Shown here in pieces: positions 25,369 through 33,123 of a DNA stretch of 64,000 nt. Position 1 is the stretch's first letter, and each line of letters opens with the position of its first letter. Source of the DNA: Paractinoplanes bogorensis. GTDB taxonomy: Bacteria; Actinomycetota; Actinomycetes; Mycobacteriales; Micromonosporaceae. Below the pieces are notes generated by a model. It did no database searches. It was not told where the DNA came from and saw nothing but the letters and a program-made list of their open reading frames with translations. The position numbers were made by a program, and so were the translations under genes. Location: positions 868,001 through 932,000 of the forward strand of contig NZ_JAHKKG010000001.1 in the NCBI RefSeq assembly GCF_018829635.1. Direction: 5' to 3'.

Positions 25369-25829
25369 TTCTCCGGGGGCAGCCACCCGGGGGCGTCGAG
25401 GCGGACCGGCTGCGGGCCGACCAGTGCGGTGAGCTGCTTCTCCAGCTTTTCGAGCTCGTCCGCCCCGATCTGCGCCTTCCACCGCTCCCGCAAATCGTCG
25501 AAGATCGCCTCGCCCGTGCGCATCACCTCGAAGCCCAGCGCCGTGACCTCCAGCCGCTTGCGGCGAGCGTCCCGCGGGTCGGGGGCGGTCGTGACCCAGC
25601 CGCGTTCCTGCAGGTCGGCGATCGTCCGGGCCGCCGACTGCTTGGTGATGGAGAGGCGCCGGCCCAGGTCGGAGGCACTGTCGGCGCCGGCCGCGATGGC
25701 TCGCATGGCGAAATCGTGCACGGGGCGTACGTCGTAGCCGCGTTCCGACAGTTCGGCCCGCGCGGAGTCGACCAGCGTACGGAAGCCACCCAGCAGCAAC
25801 AGCGCGAGGTCAGCGCCCGAACGTGACAT
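25365..25829 (-). CDS. MarR-family regulator
   Basis: 154 residues from the ATG at 25829; TAGCCT seven bases upstream fits a leaderless transcript. The winged helix (ASDLGRRLSITKQSAARTIADLQERGWV) and the wing (PDPRDARRKRLEVT) are typical. It is divergent from the hydrolase gene; two identical-core operators lie between them, so it very probably represses both genes and senses an aromatic or electrophilic compound that the hydrolase handles. Confidence 0.9.
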   Translation of the reverse strand: MSRSGADLALLLLGGFRTLVDSARAELSERGYDVRPVHDFAMRAIAAGADSASDLGRRLSITKQSAARTIADLQERGWVTTAPDPRDARRKRLEVTALGFEVMRTGEAIFDDLRERWKAQIGADELEKLEKQLTALVGPQPVRLDAPGWLPPEN

Positions 25830-25856
25830 ACGAGTCAGGCTAGCGCCTGGACATTC

Positions 25857-25904
25857 GACAGTCTTGCTGTCTATCGTCGGTACAAGAAAGACAGTCATGC
25901 TGTC
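25857..25904. promoter_or_regulatory. Paired MarR operators
   Basis: Two copies of GACAG-N5-CTGTC (25857-25871, spacer TCTTG; 25890-25904, spacer TCATG) lie with centres 33 bp apart, about three helical turns, so dimers would bind the same DNA face. They fill the divergent promoter region between marR (25829) and the hydrolase (25923). Confidence 0.75.
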
Positions 25905-25922
25905 GAAATGGAGGACCCCGAG

Positions 25923-26699
25923 ATGACCATCACCCACTACCGGGCCGAGATCAACGGCACGACGCTGCACTATGTGTCCGCGGGCTCCGAGGGCACGCCG
26001 ATCCTGCTGGTCCACGGCTTCCCGGAAACCTGGTACGCCTTCCACGAGGTCATCCCGCGGCTGGCCGCCGAGCACCGGGTCTTCGCGGTCGACCTGCGCG
26101 GCTTCGGCGACTCGGCGGCCGGCGACAACGACAGCAGGACGGCCGCCGAAGACCTGCACCAGCTGATCGCCCACCTCGGCGCCGGTCCGGTGCACCTGGT
26201 CGGCCAGGACATCAGTGGCGGCGCGGTGTTCCGCCTGGCCAGTACACACCCGGAAGACGTGCTCAGCCTCACCGCGATCGAGACCGGACTGGCCGGCTTC
26301 GGGCTGGAGGCGCTGGCCGACGTCACCCACGGCGGCGTCTGGTACATCGGCGCCCTGGTCACGCCGGGCGTCCCCGAGATGCTGCTGGCCGGCCGCGAGC
26401 ACGAATTCCTGAACACCCTGCTGCCGAGCGGAACCGACAAATTCGTTCCCTCGTACGCCCGTAAGGACGGCTGGCGAGGCGCGTCCGGCCTCTACCGCTC
26501 GATGCTCAGCGAAGGCGACGAACTACGGGCCCTGCCTCGCCTCACTATGCCCGTGCTCGCCGTAGGCCCGTTCGCCGAGGCCACCATGAAGCAGGTCGCC
26601 GACCATGTGACGTCCGTACATCTGGAAGGCGTCGGCCACTACGCCGCCCTGGAAGCTCCGGACCAGGTGGCCGACGCGATCCTGAGTCAGGCCCGGTGA
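25923..26699 (+). CDS. Alpha/beta hydrolase, epoxide-hydrolase-like
   Basis: 258 residues from the second ATG, which has GGAGG eight bases upstream; the ATG at 25908 overlaps that site. Motifs are LLVHGFPETWYAF (HG-P oxyanion motif), DLRGFGDSA, and the nucleophile elbow VGQDISGG. The elbow has Asp rather than Ser, as in epoxide hydrolases and haloalkane dehalogenases. The catalytic His is in GVGHYAALE. The MarR operators upstream suggest substrate-induced expression for a xenobiotic or secondary metabolite. It converges on the VOC gene with a 13-bp overlap. Confidence 0.88.
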   Translation: MTITHYRAEINGTTLHYVSAGSEGTPILLVHGFPETWYAFHEVIPRLAAEHRVFAVDLRGFGDSAAGDNDSRTAAEDLHQLIAHLGAGPVHLVGQDISGGAVFRLASTHPEDVLSLTAIETGLAGFGLEALADVTHGGVWYIGALVTPGVPEMLLAGREHEFLNTLLPSGTDKFVPSYARKDGWRGASGLYRSMLSEGDELRALPRLTMPVLAVGPFAEATMKQVADHVTSVHLEGVGHYAALEAPDQVADAILSQAR

Positions 26700-27103
26700 C
26701 AGACCGCTTCCAGGTTGATGCCGTGCGGATCGGTCACGAACCCGCCGTAGTAGTCGTCGTGATACTCCGGATGCACCCCGGGCTCGATCAGTGACCCGGC
26801 GCCGGCCTCGAGCGCGGCCCGATAGAAGGTCTCCACCTCGTCGCGGGTGTCCACGGTGAAGGCCAGGTGCATGTTGGTGCCGACGGTCCCGCCGTCGATG
26901 AGCCAGAAGTACGGTTTCACGCCGGCCAGCCCGAAACCGGTCATCGCGGTCGGCTGGTTCGGCGTGGCGTTCGGCGGGATCTCCAGCATCTTGACGATCC
27001 CGATGGACGCCAGCACGGGCTCGTAGAACGCCACGGCCACGCCGAGGTCGGGCACGGCCAGGTTGAGGTGGTCGATTCGGGATCCGGAACGGTCGAGTGT
27101 CAT
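26687..27103 (-). CDS. VOC (glyoxalase/bleomycin-resistance fold) protein
   Basis: 138 residues. The start RIDHLNLAVPDLGVAVAFYEPVL and end YYGGFVTDPHGINLEAVCH are typical of one-module VOC proteins, with metal-binding His and Glu (about residues 12 and 133). Such proteins act as isomerases, dioxygenases, glyoxalases or drug-binding resistance proteins. No neighbour tells which. Confidence 0.85.
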   Translation of the reverse strand: MTLDRSGSRIDHLNLAVPDLGVAVAFYEPVLASIGIVKMLEIPPNATPNQPTAMTGFGLAGVKPYFWLIDGGTVGTNMHLAFTVDTRDEVETFYRAALEAGAGSLIEPGVHPEYHDDYYGGFVTDPHGINLEAVCHRA

Positions 27104-27158
27104 GCCCTCACCGTTCCCGGGATAGCGGTCATCATGTGACCGCTATCCCCGTCGTGTC

Positions 27159-27410
27159 TCAGCCGAGGGCCTTGAGCTGCTCCTCGAGACGCTCCCGGCG
27201 CTGCTCCAGCGTGTCGATGATCGCCTCGTTCTCGGCGATGCCGGTCAGCTCGGTCGCGATCTCCTCCGGCTCGATGTAGCCCTCGGAGGTGTCGCTGTCC
27301 TGCCCCCGGCGCGCGGCCGCGTCGCCCCCGACCCGGCGCAGCTCGGCGAGCTCCTGGTCGAGGTCCTTCAGTTCCTGCCGCAGCTGGTCAGCGGTCTTCT
27401 CGTCACTCAT
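27159..27410 (-). CDS. Small charged coiled-coil protein
   Basis: 83 residues; TAGGAT six bases before the ATG suggests a leaderless start. It consists of two heptad-like helices (residues 5-27 and 50-83, e.g. IIDTLEQRRERLEEQLKAL) joined by an acidic Gly/Asp/Ser hinge. No signal peptide, Cys or enzyme motif. Probably a dimeric cytosolic protein of unknown role. Confidence 0.7.
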   Translation of the reverse strand: MSDEKTADQLRQELKDLDQELAELRRVGGDAAARRGQDSDTSEGYIEPEEIATELTGIAENEAIIDTLEQRRERLEEQLKALG

Positions 27411-27535
27411 GGCGCCATCCTAGAACTGGCGGCAAGTTTCGCTGTCGGGTCATGAATATTTCATAGATCTGTTCAACTATTGCGAACCTGTGACGCGGAC
27501 TGTAACGATGACCGTCGATCGACAGGAGCCCCCCC

Positions 27536-29158
27536 ATGACTGTCACCCGTCGTACCCTGCTGTCCGCGGCCGCCCTCACGCCCGCGGTGACCCTGCTGAG
27601 CCGCCCGGCCGCGGCCGCGTCCCCGCCCGGCGACGTGGTCGGCAAGATCAGCGTCGGCTACCAGGGCTGGTTCTCGTGCCCCGGCGACGGCGCCCCGATC
27701 GGCGGCTGGTGGCACTGGAGCCGCGACCGCTTCCAGCCGCCGTCACCGGCCAACACCACGATCGTGTCCTGGCCGGACATGCGCGACTTCACCCACGCCT
27801 ACCCGACGGCCTATCCGAATCTCGGCGGCGGCCGGCCCGCGACGCTCTTCTCCTCCTACGACCAGCAGACCGTCGACACGCACTTCCAGTGGATGCGCAC
27901 CCACGGCATCGACACCGCGGCGCTGCAGCGCTTCAACCCGATCGGCGACGAGGGCCCGACCCGCAACGCGATGACGGCCAAGGTCCGCGCCGCCGCCGAG
28001 GCGACCGGCCGCAAGTTCTACATCATGTACGACGTCACCGGCTGGACGTCCATGCAGAGCGAGATCAAGCAGGACTGGACACAGACGATTTCCCCGTACG
28101 TCTCCTCGCCCTCCTACGCCCGCCAGAACGGCAAACCGGTCGTCTGCATCTGGGGTTTCGGCTTCAACGACGACGGCCGCCCGTTCGCGCCGGCCGCCTG
28201 CCTCGACGTGGTGAACTGGTTCAAGGCCCAGGGCTGTTACGTGATCGGCGGCGTGCCCACCTATTGGCGTGAAGGAAAGAACGACAGCCGTACCGGCTTC
28301 TCCGACGTCTACCACGCGTTCCACATGCTCTCGCCGTGGATGGTCGGCCGCACCGGCACGCTCGACGGGCTCGACTGGTTCCTGGCCAACGTCAACACCG
28401 CCGACCAGGCCGACTGCACCGCGCACGGCATCGACTACCAGCCCTGCGTGCTGCCCGGCGACCTGTCGAGCGGGCACCGGCGGCACGGCGACTTCTACTG
28501 GCGCAGCCTCTACAACATGGTCAAGCTGGGTGCCCAGGGCCTCTACGTGTCCATGTTCGACGAGTTCAACGAGGGCAACCAGATCGCCAAGACGGCCGAG
28601 ACGAGCGCGTCGGTGCCGGCCGGCACGGGCATCCGGGCCCTCGACGAGGACGGCACGTTCTGCTCGTCCGACTACTACCTGCGGATCACCGGCGACGGCG
28701 GGCGCATGCTCAAGGGCCAGATCGCCCTGACCCCCGTACGCCCGACGCCGCCGGTCACCGGGACGACGACGCCGACCGGTGACCTGGCCGCGGGCCGGCC
28801 GGTCACCGCGAGCAGCGCCAACGGCCCGTACGGGGTGGCCAACGCCGTCGACCGCAATGCGGACAGCTACTGGGAGAGCGCCAACCACGCGTTCCCGCAG
28901 TGGTTCCAGATCGACCTGGGCGCTGCCTATCCGGTGCGACGGCTGGTGCTGCGCCTGCCCGGCTTCTGGGAGCGGCGCACCCAGACGATCGCCGTGGAGG
29001 GCATCGCGGCCGCGGCGACCTGCGTGTTCGACCCCGCGTCGGGCAACTCGGCCACCATCACGCTGCCGGGCACGCCGGTGCGGAACCTGCGCCTCACCTT
29101 CACCGCCAACACCGGTTGGCCGGCCGCGCAACTCTCAGCCGTGGAGGCGTACGGCTAA
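27536..29158 (+). CDS. Tat-exported glycoside hydrolase (GH71/GH99-like) with discoidin domain
   Basis: 540 residues with a CAGGAG ribosome site. The N-terminus TRRTLLSAAAL is a twin-arginine signal. The catalytic part (about 35-395) begins KISVGYQGWFSCPGDG. It carries ITLQ-less barrel segments such as KFYIMYDVTGW, VVCIWGFGFND and YVSMFDEFNEGNQ, like GH71/GH99 endo-glycosidases often labelled xylosidase/arabinosidase. A Thr/Pro linker leads to an F5/8 type C domain (about 415-540). It likely cleaves alpha-linked plant or fungal glycans. It overlaps the convergent SDR gene by 4 bp. Confidence 0.8.
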   Translation: MTVTRRTLLSAAALTPAVTLLSRPAAAASPPGDVVGKISVGYQGWFSCPGDGAPIGGWWHWSRDRFQPPSPANTTIVSWPDMRDFTHAYPTAYPNLGGGRPATLFSSYDQQTVDTHFQWMRTHGIDTAALQRFNPIGDEGPTRNAMTAKVRAAAEATGRKFYIMYDVTGWTSMQSEIKQDWTQTISPYVSSPSYARQNGKPVVCIWGFGFNDDGRPFAPAACLDVVNWFKAQGCYVIGGVPTYWREGKNDSRTGFSDVYHAFHMLSPWMVGRTGTLDGLDWFLANVNTADQADCTAHGIDYQPCVLPGDLSSGHRRHGDFYWRSLYNMVKLGAQGLYVSMFDEFNEGNQIAKTAETSASVPAGTGIRALDEDGTFCSSDYYLRITGDGGRMLKGQIALTPVRPTPPVTGTTTPTGDLAAGRPVTASSANGPYGVANAVDRNADSYWESANHAFPQWFQIDLGAAYPVRRLVLRLPGFWERRTQTIAVEGIAAAATCVFDPASGNSATITLPGTPVRNLRLTFTANTGWPAAQLSAVEAYG

Positions 29159-29931
29159 CCCTCGACCTGGGCCAGCCGGTTCCGCAGTGCGGCGGTGACC
29201 GCCTGCTGGGAGTCCGCGCCCAGCACCAGCCGCATCGGAGCGGGTTCCACGCCGGCACTCTCGATCACGCGAGCGGCGTATTCCACCGGGTCGCCCGGGA
29301 TCTCGACCAGACCCTGCTGGAGGCCCCGGACGAAAGAGGCAGGCGTTCCGTCGTACGCGGGAAGGGGTTGCCCGATCTTGAGACTGCCCCCGGCGAACGA
29401 GGTGCGGGCCCCGCCCGGCTCGACCAGAGTCACCCCGATCCCGAAGGGCGCGACCTCGCCGGCCAGGGCCTCGATGAAGCCTTCGACGCCCCACTTGCTC
29501 GCGTGATAGAGCGACGCGCCCGGGAAGGCGGCCAGCCCGGCGACCGACGAGATCTGGATGAGCCGGCCGCCGCCCTGCGCGCGCAGGTGGGGCAGGGCCG
29601 CGCGGGCGGTCTGGATCGAGCCGAGCAGGTTGGTGGCGATCTGGTGCTGCATCTGCTCGTCGCTGACCTCCTCGGCCGCGCCGAACAGCCCGTAGCCCGC
29701 GTTCATGACCACGACGTCGATCCGTCCGAGCTCGGCGAACGCCGCGTCCACGACCTCGCGGACCTTGGGCAGATCGGTGACGTCGACATGCCCGAGCCAG
29801 GTCAGGTCGAGGTCGTCGGCACTGCCTTCCCGCCGTACGGTGCCCGCAACTCGATTTTTGTCAGCCAGCAGCCGGCGCGCCATCTCGTGCCCGAAACCGC
29901 TGCTCACACCCGTGATGAACCAAGTTTTCAT
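29155..29931 (-). CDS. Short-chain dehydrogenase/reductase
   Basis: 259 residues from the ATG at 29931. It has the cofactor motif TGVSSGFG, NAG in VVVMNAGYG, the catalytic Ser in QISSVAG and the YHASK catalytic pair; all classical SDR residues are present. The divergent XRE regulator and palindromes in the shared promoter region suggest that the two are linked, a common layout for this SDR type. Substrate unknown. Confidence 0.9.
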   Translation of the reverse strand: MKTWFITGVSSGFGHEMARRLLADKNRVAGTVRREGSADDLDLTWLGHVDVTDLPKVREVVDAAFAELGRIDVVVMNAGYGLFGAAEEVSDEQMQHQIATNLLGSIQTARAALPHLRAQGGGRLIQISSVAGLAAFPGASLYHASKWGVEGFIEALAGEVAPFGIGVTLVEPGGARTSFAGGSLKIGQPLPAYDGTPASFVRGLQQGLVEIPGDPVEYAARVIESAGVEPAPMRLVLGADSQQAVTAALRNRLAQVEG

Positions 29932-29970
29932 GCCTCCCAGCCTCGGCCGGCGGCGTGCTTCGTGGCAGGT

Positions 29971-29987
29971 CCCCACTGGGGTACCCC
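29971..29987. promoter_or_regulatory. Nested palindromes between SDR and XRE genes
   Basis: CCCCACTGGGG (5-bp arms, 29971-29981) overlaps the perfect palindrome GGGGTACCCC (29978-29987). The pair lies midway between the divergent genes and is a candidate operator for the XRE regulator. TAGCGT at 30008-30013 is the likely -10 of the XRE gene. Confidence 0.5.
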
Positions 29988-30020
29988 CACCGTCGCCGGC
30001 CGCGGCCTAGCGTGGATCGC

Positions 30021-30830
30021 ATGGACAACGCCCTCGGGGACTACCTGCGCGCACGCCGTGAGCTGGTCACTCCGGCCGAGGTGGGCCTGCCGCCCGGCAC
30101 CGGCCTGCGGCGGGTGCCCGGCCTGCGCCGCGAAGAGGTGGCGATGCTGGCCGGCATCAGTGCCGAGTACTACCTGCGCCTGGAACGCGGCCGCGACCGC
30201 AGCCCGTCGGCCCAGGTGCTCGGCGCGCTGGCCCGGGTGCTGCAGCTCGACGCCGAGAGCACCGCCTACCTGCGCGCGCTGGCGGCCCCGGTCAAGGTCC
30301 CACGCCCGGCCGCGCAGGAGATCCCACGCAGCATCGACCTGCTTCTCCGTACGATCAACGTGCCCGCCCTGGTCTTCAACAAGTACAGCGACGTCCTGGC
30401 CGCGAACGCCCTGGCCCGCGAACTGTCCCCCGACATGGTCCCCGGCGTGAACCGCCTGCGAACCCTCTTCACCGACCTGGACGCCCGCGCCTACCACCCC
30501 GACTGGCCGTCCTACACGGCGGCCGCGGTGGCCCACTTGCGGGCCCAGGCCGGAACCGACGTCGACGACCAGCGCCTGCACGCCCTGATCGGCGAACTGT
30601 CCTTGAAGAGCGAGCGTTTCCGCCGCCTGTGGGCCCGCCACGACGTCCGAACCGCCAGCGGCGGCACCTTCCGGATCCGCCACCCCCGGGTCGGCGACAT
30701 CGAGCTGCTGATCGACAAGTTCGCCGTCCTGGGCACGAACGGCCTGGAGGCGCTCCTCCTGCACACCGAGCCGAACTCCCGCTCGGCCCAGGCCCTGGCC
30801 GAGCTGGCCACATCCGTCGCCGCCGATTAG
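30021..30830 (+). CDS. XRE-family regulator with MmyB-like ligand domain
   Basis: 269 residues from the ATG at 30021; TAGCGT seven bases upstream indicates a leaderless transcript. The N-terminal helix-turn-helix (RRVPGLRREEVAMLAGISAEYYLRLERGR) is followed by a MmyB-type ligand-binding domain (about 95-265, VFNKYSDVLAANALA ... FRRLWARHDV). Regulators of this type commonly control the divergent SDR gene in actinomycetes. Confidence 0.9.
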   Translation: MDNALGDYLRARRELVTPAEVGLPPGTGLRRVPGLRREEVAMLAGISAEYYLRLERGRDRSPSAQVLGALARVLQLDAESTAYLRALAAPVKVPRPAAQEIPRSIDLLLRTINVPALVFNKYSDVLAANALARELSPDMVPGVNRLRTLFTDLDARAYHPDWPSYTAAAVAHLRAQAGTDVDDQRLHALIGELSLKSERFRRLWARHDVRTASGGTFRIRHPRVGDIELLIDKFAVLGTNGLEALLLHTEPNSRSAQALAELATSVAAD

Positions 30831-30916
30831 CCCGTATGCACGTGCGTACGGGTCGTGCGCGTATCGGAGCTGGTGGCGGTCCGATTTTGTCGGTGGTCGG
30901 CGATAGCATCGCGACC

Positions 30917-31462
30917 ATGACCGCTTCCGCGCACGACATCGCCGCAGCTCTGCGTGAACGGCTACCGGGCATCGGCAAGAAGAAACTCCACAAGCTGCTC
31001 TATTACGCGCAGGGCAGTCACATAGCGTCGTTTGACCGGCCCCTCTTCTCCGAATCGATCAAGGCTTGGGACATGGGTCCCGTCGTCGCCGAGCTCTGGC
31101 GGGACGAAGACCGGAACGAGCCGCGCCCCGAACCGCACGACCTCGGTGAGGCAGAACTGAACACCGTGGGCTACGTGGCAAGTAGATATGGCTGGCTGAC
31201 CGGAAGTCAGCTCGAACGGCTCACACACACCGAACACCCCTGGCAGGCCGGCGACGCACGACGGAAGGTAGGTGACTCGAACCGCATCGAGCTGGAGTGG
31301 ATCCGCCGCCACTTTGTCGCCGAGGCAGTCAACGACGGCGAGGAGGAGGAAGTCCTCGACCCATCCGTGATCTCGGCGTCCATCGCGGACACGCAGACAC
31401 CGAACGGTCCCGGACGTTTGGACGACATCAGCGGCCTGATCGGCAAGCTGAGTCGTGCCTAG
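30917..31462 (+). CDS. Panacea-domain (DUF4065) antitoxin-like protein
   Basis: 181 residues; TAGCAT seven bases before the ATG suggests a leaderless start. Residues 6-120 show the Panacea/SocA-like pattern: KKKLHKLLYYAQGSHI, FSESIKAWDMGPVVAELWRD and LTGSQLERLTHTEHPW. The domain is known as a versatile antitoxin module that neutralises unrelated toxins encoded next to it. The last 8 bases overlap the GTG start of a 98-codon gene, the expected antitoxin-toxin layout. An acidic stretch (DGEEEEVLD) near residue 145 precedes the C-terminus. Confidence 0.88.
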   Translation: MTASAHDIAAALRERLPGIGKKKLHKLLYYAQGSHIASFDRPLFSESIKAWDMGPVVAELWRDEDRNEPRPEPHDLGEAELNTVGYVASRYGWLTGSQLERLTHTEHPWQAGDARRKVGDSNRIELEWIRRHFVAEAVNDGEEEEVLDPSVISASIADTQTPNGPGRLDDISGLIGKLSRA

Positions 31463-31751
31463 TCGGTCGAGCGGATGGAACCTGGCCGAGTTCAACGAAT
31501 GGGTCGACCGGTGGATCGATCTGGACTCGCCTGACGACGACCTACGGTTAGCGGTACGCGCCTGGTTGCTTTCTCGCCTCGAGGATCCCTACCAGGGCGT
31601 GCGGCGCGAACCTGGCTTCGACAATCTGTGGTCGTGCGCCATCCCCGGAACAAGACGTGAGTGGACAGCCGTCGCATGTTCGTACTTCGTCTTCGAGTCG
31701 ACGGGAACCGTCCGATGCAACAGTCTCGCCACCCTGAGTTGGCCGGTCTGA
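31455..31751 (+). CDS. 98-residue protein coupled to the Panacea gene (candidate toxin)
   Basis: Starts at a GTG overlapping the Panacea stop by 8 bases, so translation is coupled; there is no separate ribosome site. It is small and Trp-rich (seven Trp) with no signal peptide or membrane helix. Residues 30-95 (LSRLEDPYQGVRREPGFDNL ... ACSYFVFESTGTVRCNSLATL) have a helix then alternating beta pattern faintly like RelE/ParE/HigB toxins, but no catalytic residues can be assigned. Position next to a Panacea domain is the main reason to call it a toxin candidate. It could also be an unrelated small protein. Confidence 0.6.
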   Translation: MPSRSSGWNLAEFNEWVDRWIDLDSPDDDLRLAVRAWLLSRLEDPYQGVRREPGFDNLWSCAIPGTRREWTAVACSYFVFESTGTVRCNSLATLSWPV

Positions 31752-31779
31752 GATCGGCTCTGGCCCCAGAAAGTGCTGG

Positions 31780-32214
31780 TCAGAGCGGGAGGTTGAGCAT
31801 GCTCAGGCTGGTGACCGGGCGGAAGCCGGCCCCGGTGTAGAGCGCCAACGCCCCATCGTTGTCCGGCTCGGTCTGCAGCGACACCCGGCGCGCGCCCGCG
31901 GCCCGGGCGGCCACGATGACGTGGTCGAGCAGAGCCCGCGCGATCCCCTGACGACGTGAGCGAGGCGGCACGAACAGGTCGCGCACGAGCCACGCGGTTC
32001 CCAGAGTCAGCGAGGCCGGGATGACCGTGGTGGTGATCAGGCCGCCGGCGTCGGAAGGGGCTGCGACCGCGAACCGGCCCGCGGAGATCTGCTCGGCCAG
32101 CCAGGCCTGGGTCGCGGTGGGCGCGGACGGTTCGCCGTAGTGCACGCGGTATTCGTCGAACAGGGCGGCCACCCCGGGGAACGACGCGTCGCCGGGCGTC
32201 ACCCAGGTGATCAC
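31780..32214 (-). CDS. GNAT N-acetyltransferase
   Basis: 144 residues; the GTG start lies in a GTGA overlap with the kinase-like gene. The acetyl-CoA motif is VPPRSRRQGIARALLDHVI, followed by LQTEPDNDGALALYTGAGF. A single GNAT domain fills the protein. Coupling to an aminoglycoside-phosphotransferase-fold protein and, upstream, a drug exporter hints at small-molecule modification, though the substrate cannot be read from sequence. Confidence 0.88.
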   Translation of the reverse strand: MITWVTPGDASFPGVAALFDEYRVHYGEPSAPTATQAWLAEQISAGRFAVAAPSDAGGLITTTVIPASLTLGTAWLVRDLFVPPRSRRQGIARALLDHVIVAARAAGARRVSLQTEPDNDGALALYTGAGFRPVTSLSMLNLPL

Positions 32215-33113
32215 AGCGCGGCCAGCTCGGCCTCGAGCAGCCCGCGCACCCAGTGCTGCCGGTCAGCGTCGGCGTCGATGCCGCGGCTGGGGCCCTCGGT
32301 GAGCATCAGGACGTAGAGGTGCACTCGGTAGAGCGCCAACCGGACCTGCTCCTCGGCCGTGAACGACTCGATGCCGTAGCCGGCCGCGAACGGATGGTCA
32401 GCGGTGATGCGTCGGCCGAGCGCCGGTGACACGAAATCGAGCAGCGGATCCCCGTACAGGAAGCGCTCCCCGTCGACCAGGCCGCTCAGCGAACCGTCGG
32501 GGGCGACCAGCACGTTGCCGTCCCACAGGTCGAAGTGCAGCAGCGCCGGCCGGGTGACCGTCGCCAGCGCCGGCCGGTGGCGGTCGACCAGGCCGTCCAG
32601 CGGCGGCAGCGACACGCCCCAGAGCGCAGCGTCAGCGCGCAACGACTCGATCATCGCGCCGAACGCCGTCGGCCAGTCGGGGCCGGACGGGCGGTCGCCG
32701 GTGTAGCCGTAGTGCGGGCCGGTGATCTTGTGGACCCGGGCGACGGCCGTGCCGAGCTGCCGCCGGGCGAGCGGCGAGTCGCCCGCCGTGAGTGGCCGGC
32801 CGGGCAGCAGCGTCGCGATGATCCAGCCGTCGGTGTGGGCGAGAACCGTGGGGACCGGTGCCACGTCGCGCACCAGACCGAAGTACGCGACCTCGGCCGG
32901 GAGCATGCCCGCCTCGTACGCGAGAAGGGAAGCCGACGGTGGCGGACCCACCTTGACCACCACCTCGCGCCCGTCGGTGAGCGAAGCTCGCCAGACCGCC
33001 GCGAAGCCACCACCGCTGAGTTCGGCGGCCGCGGATACGACGGCGCCGAGACCGTCATGGACGATCCCGGCGATGTCAGCAGTGTCGAGCAGTGGTTGCG
33101 TAGGGCTCGGCAT
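32211..33113 (-). CDS. Phosphotransferase of the APH/choline kinase fold
   Basis: 300 residues from the ATG at 33113; TAGATT seven bases upstream suggests its own leaderless promoter. The kinase Lys is in REVVVKVG (about residue 53), the catalytic loop LLHFDLWDGNVLV has the HxDxxxxN pattern, and the metal-binding Asp is in LVDGERFLYGDP. This is a complete APH-type small-molecule kinase. Ten bases separate it from the efflux gene upstream. The real substrate (antibiotic, sugar or amine) is unknown. Confidence 0.88.
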   Translation of the reverse strand: MPSPTQPLLDTADIAGIVHDGLGAVVSAAAELSGGGFAAVWRASLTDGREVVVKVGPPPSASLLAYEAGMLPAEVAYFGLVRDVAPVPTVLAHTDGWIIATLLPGRPLTAGDSPLARRQLGTAVARVHKITGPHYGYTGDRPSGPDWPTAFGAMIESLRADAALWGVSLPPLDGLVDRHRPALATVTRPALLHFDLWDGNVLVAPDGSLSGLVDGERFLYGDPLLDFVSPALGRRITADHPFAAGYGIESFTAEEQVRLALYRVHLYVLMLTEGPSRGIDADADRQHWVRGLLEAELAAL

Positions 33114-33123
33114 GAAACCGAAT

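Noticed and set aside
25908..25910. ATG at 25908 as the hydrolase start
   Set aside because: It overlaps the GGAGG that serves the ATG at 25923, and it would add five residues not expected in the family.
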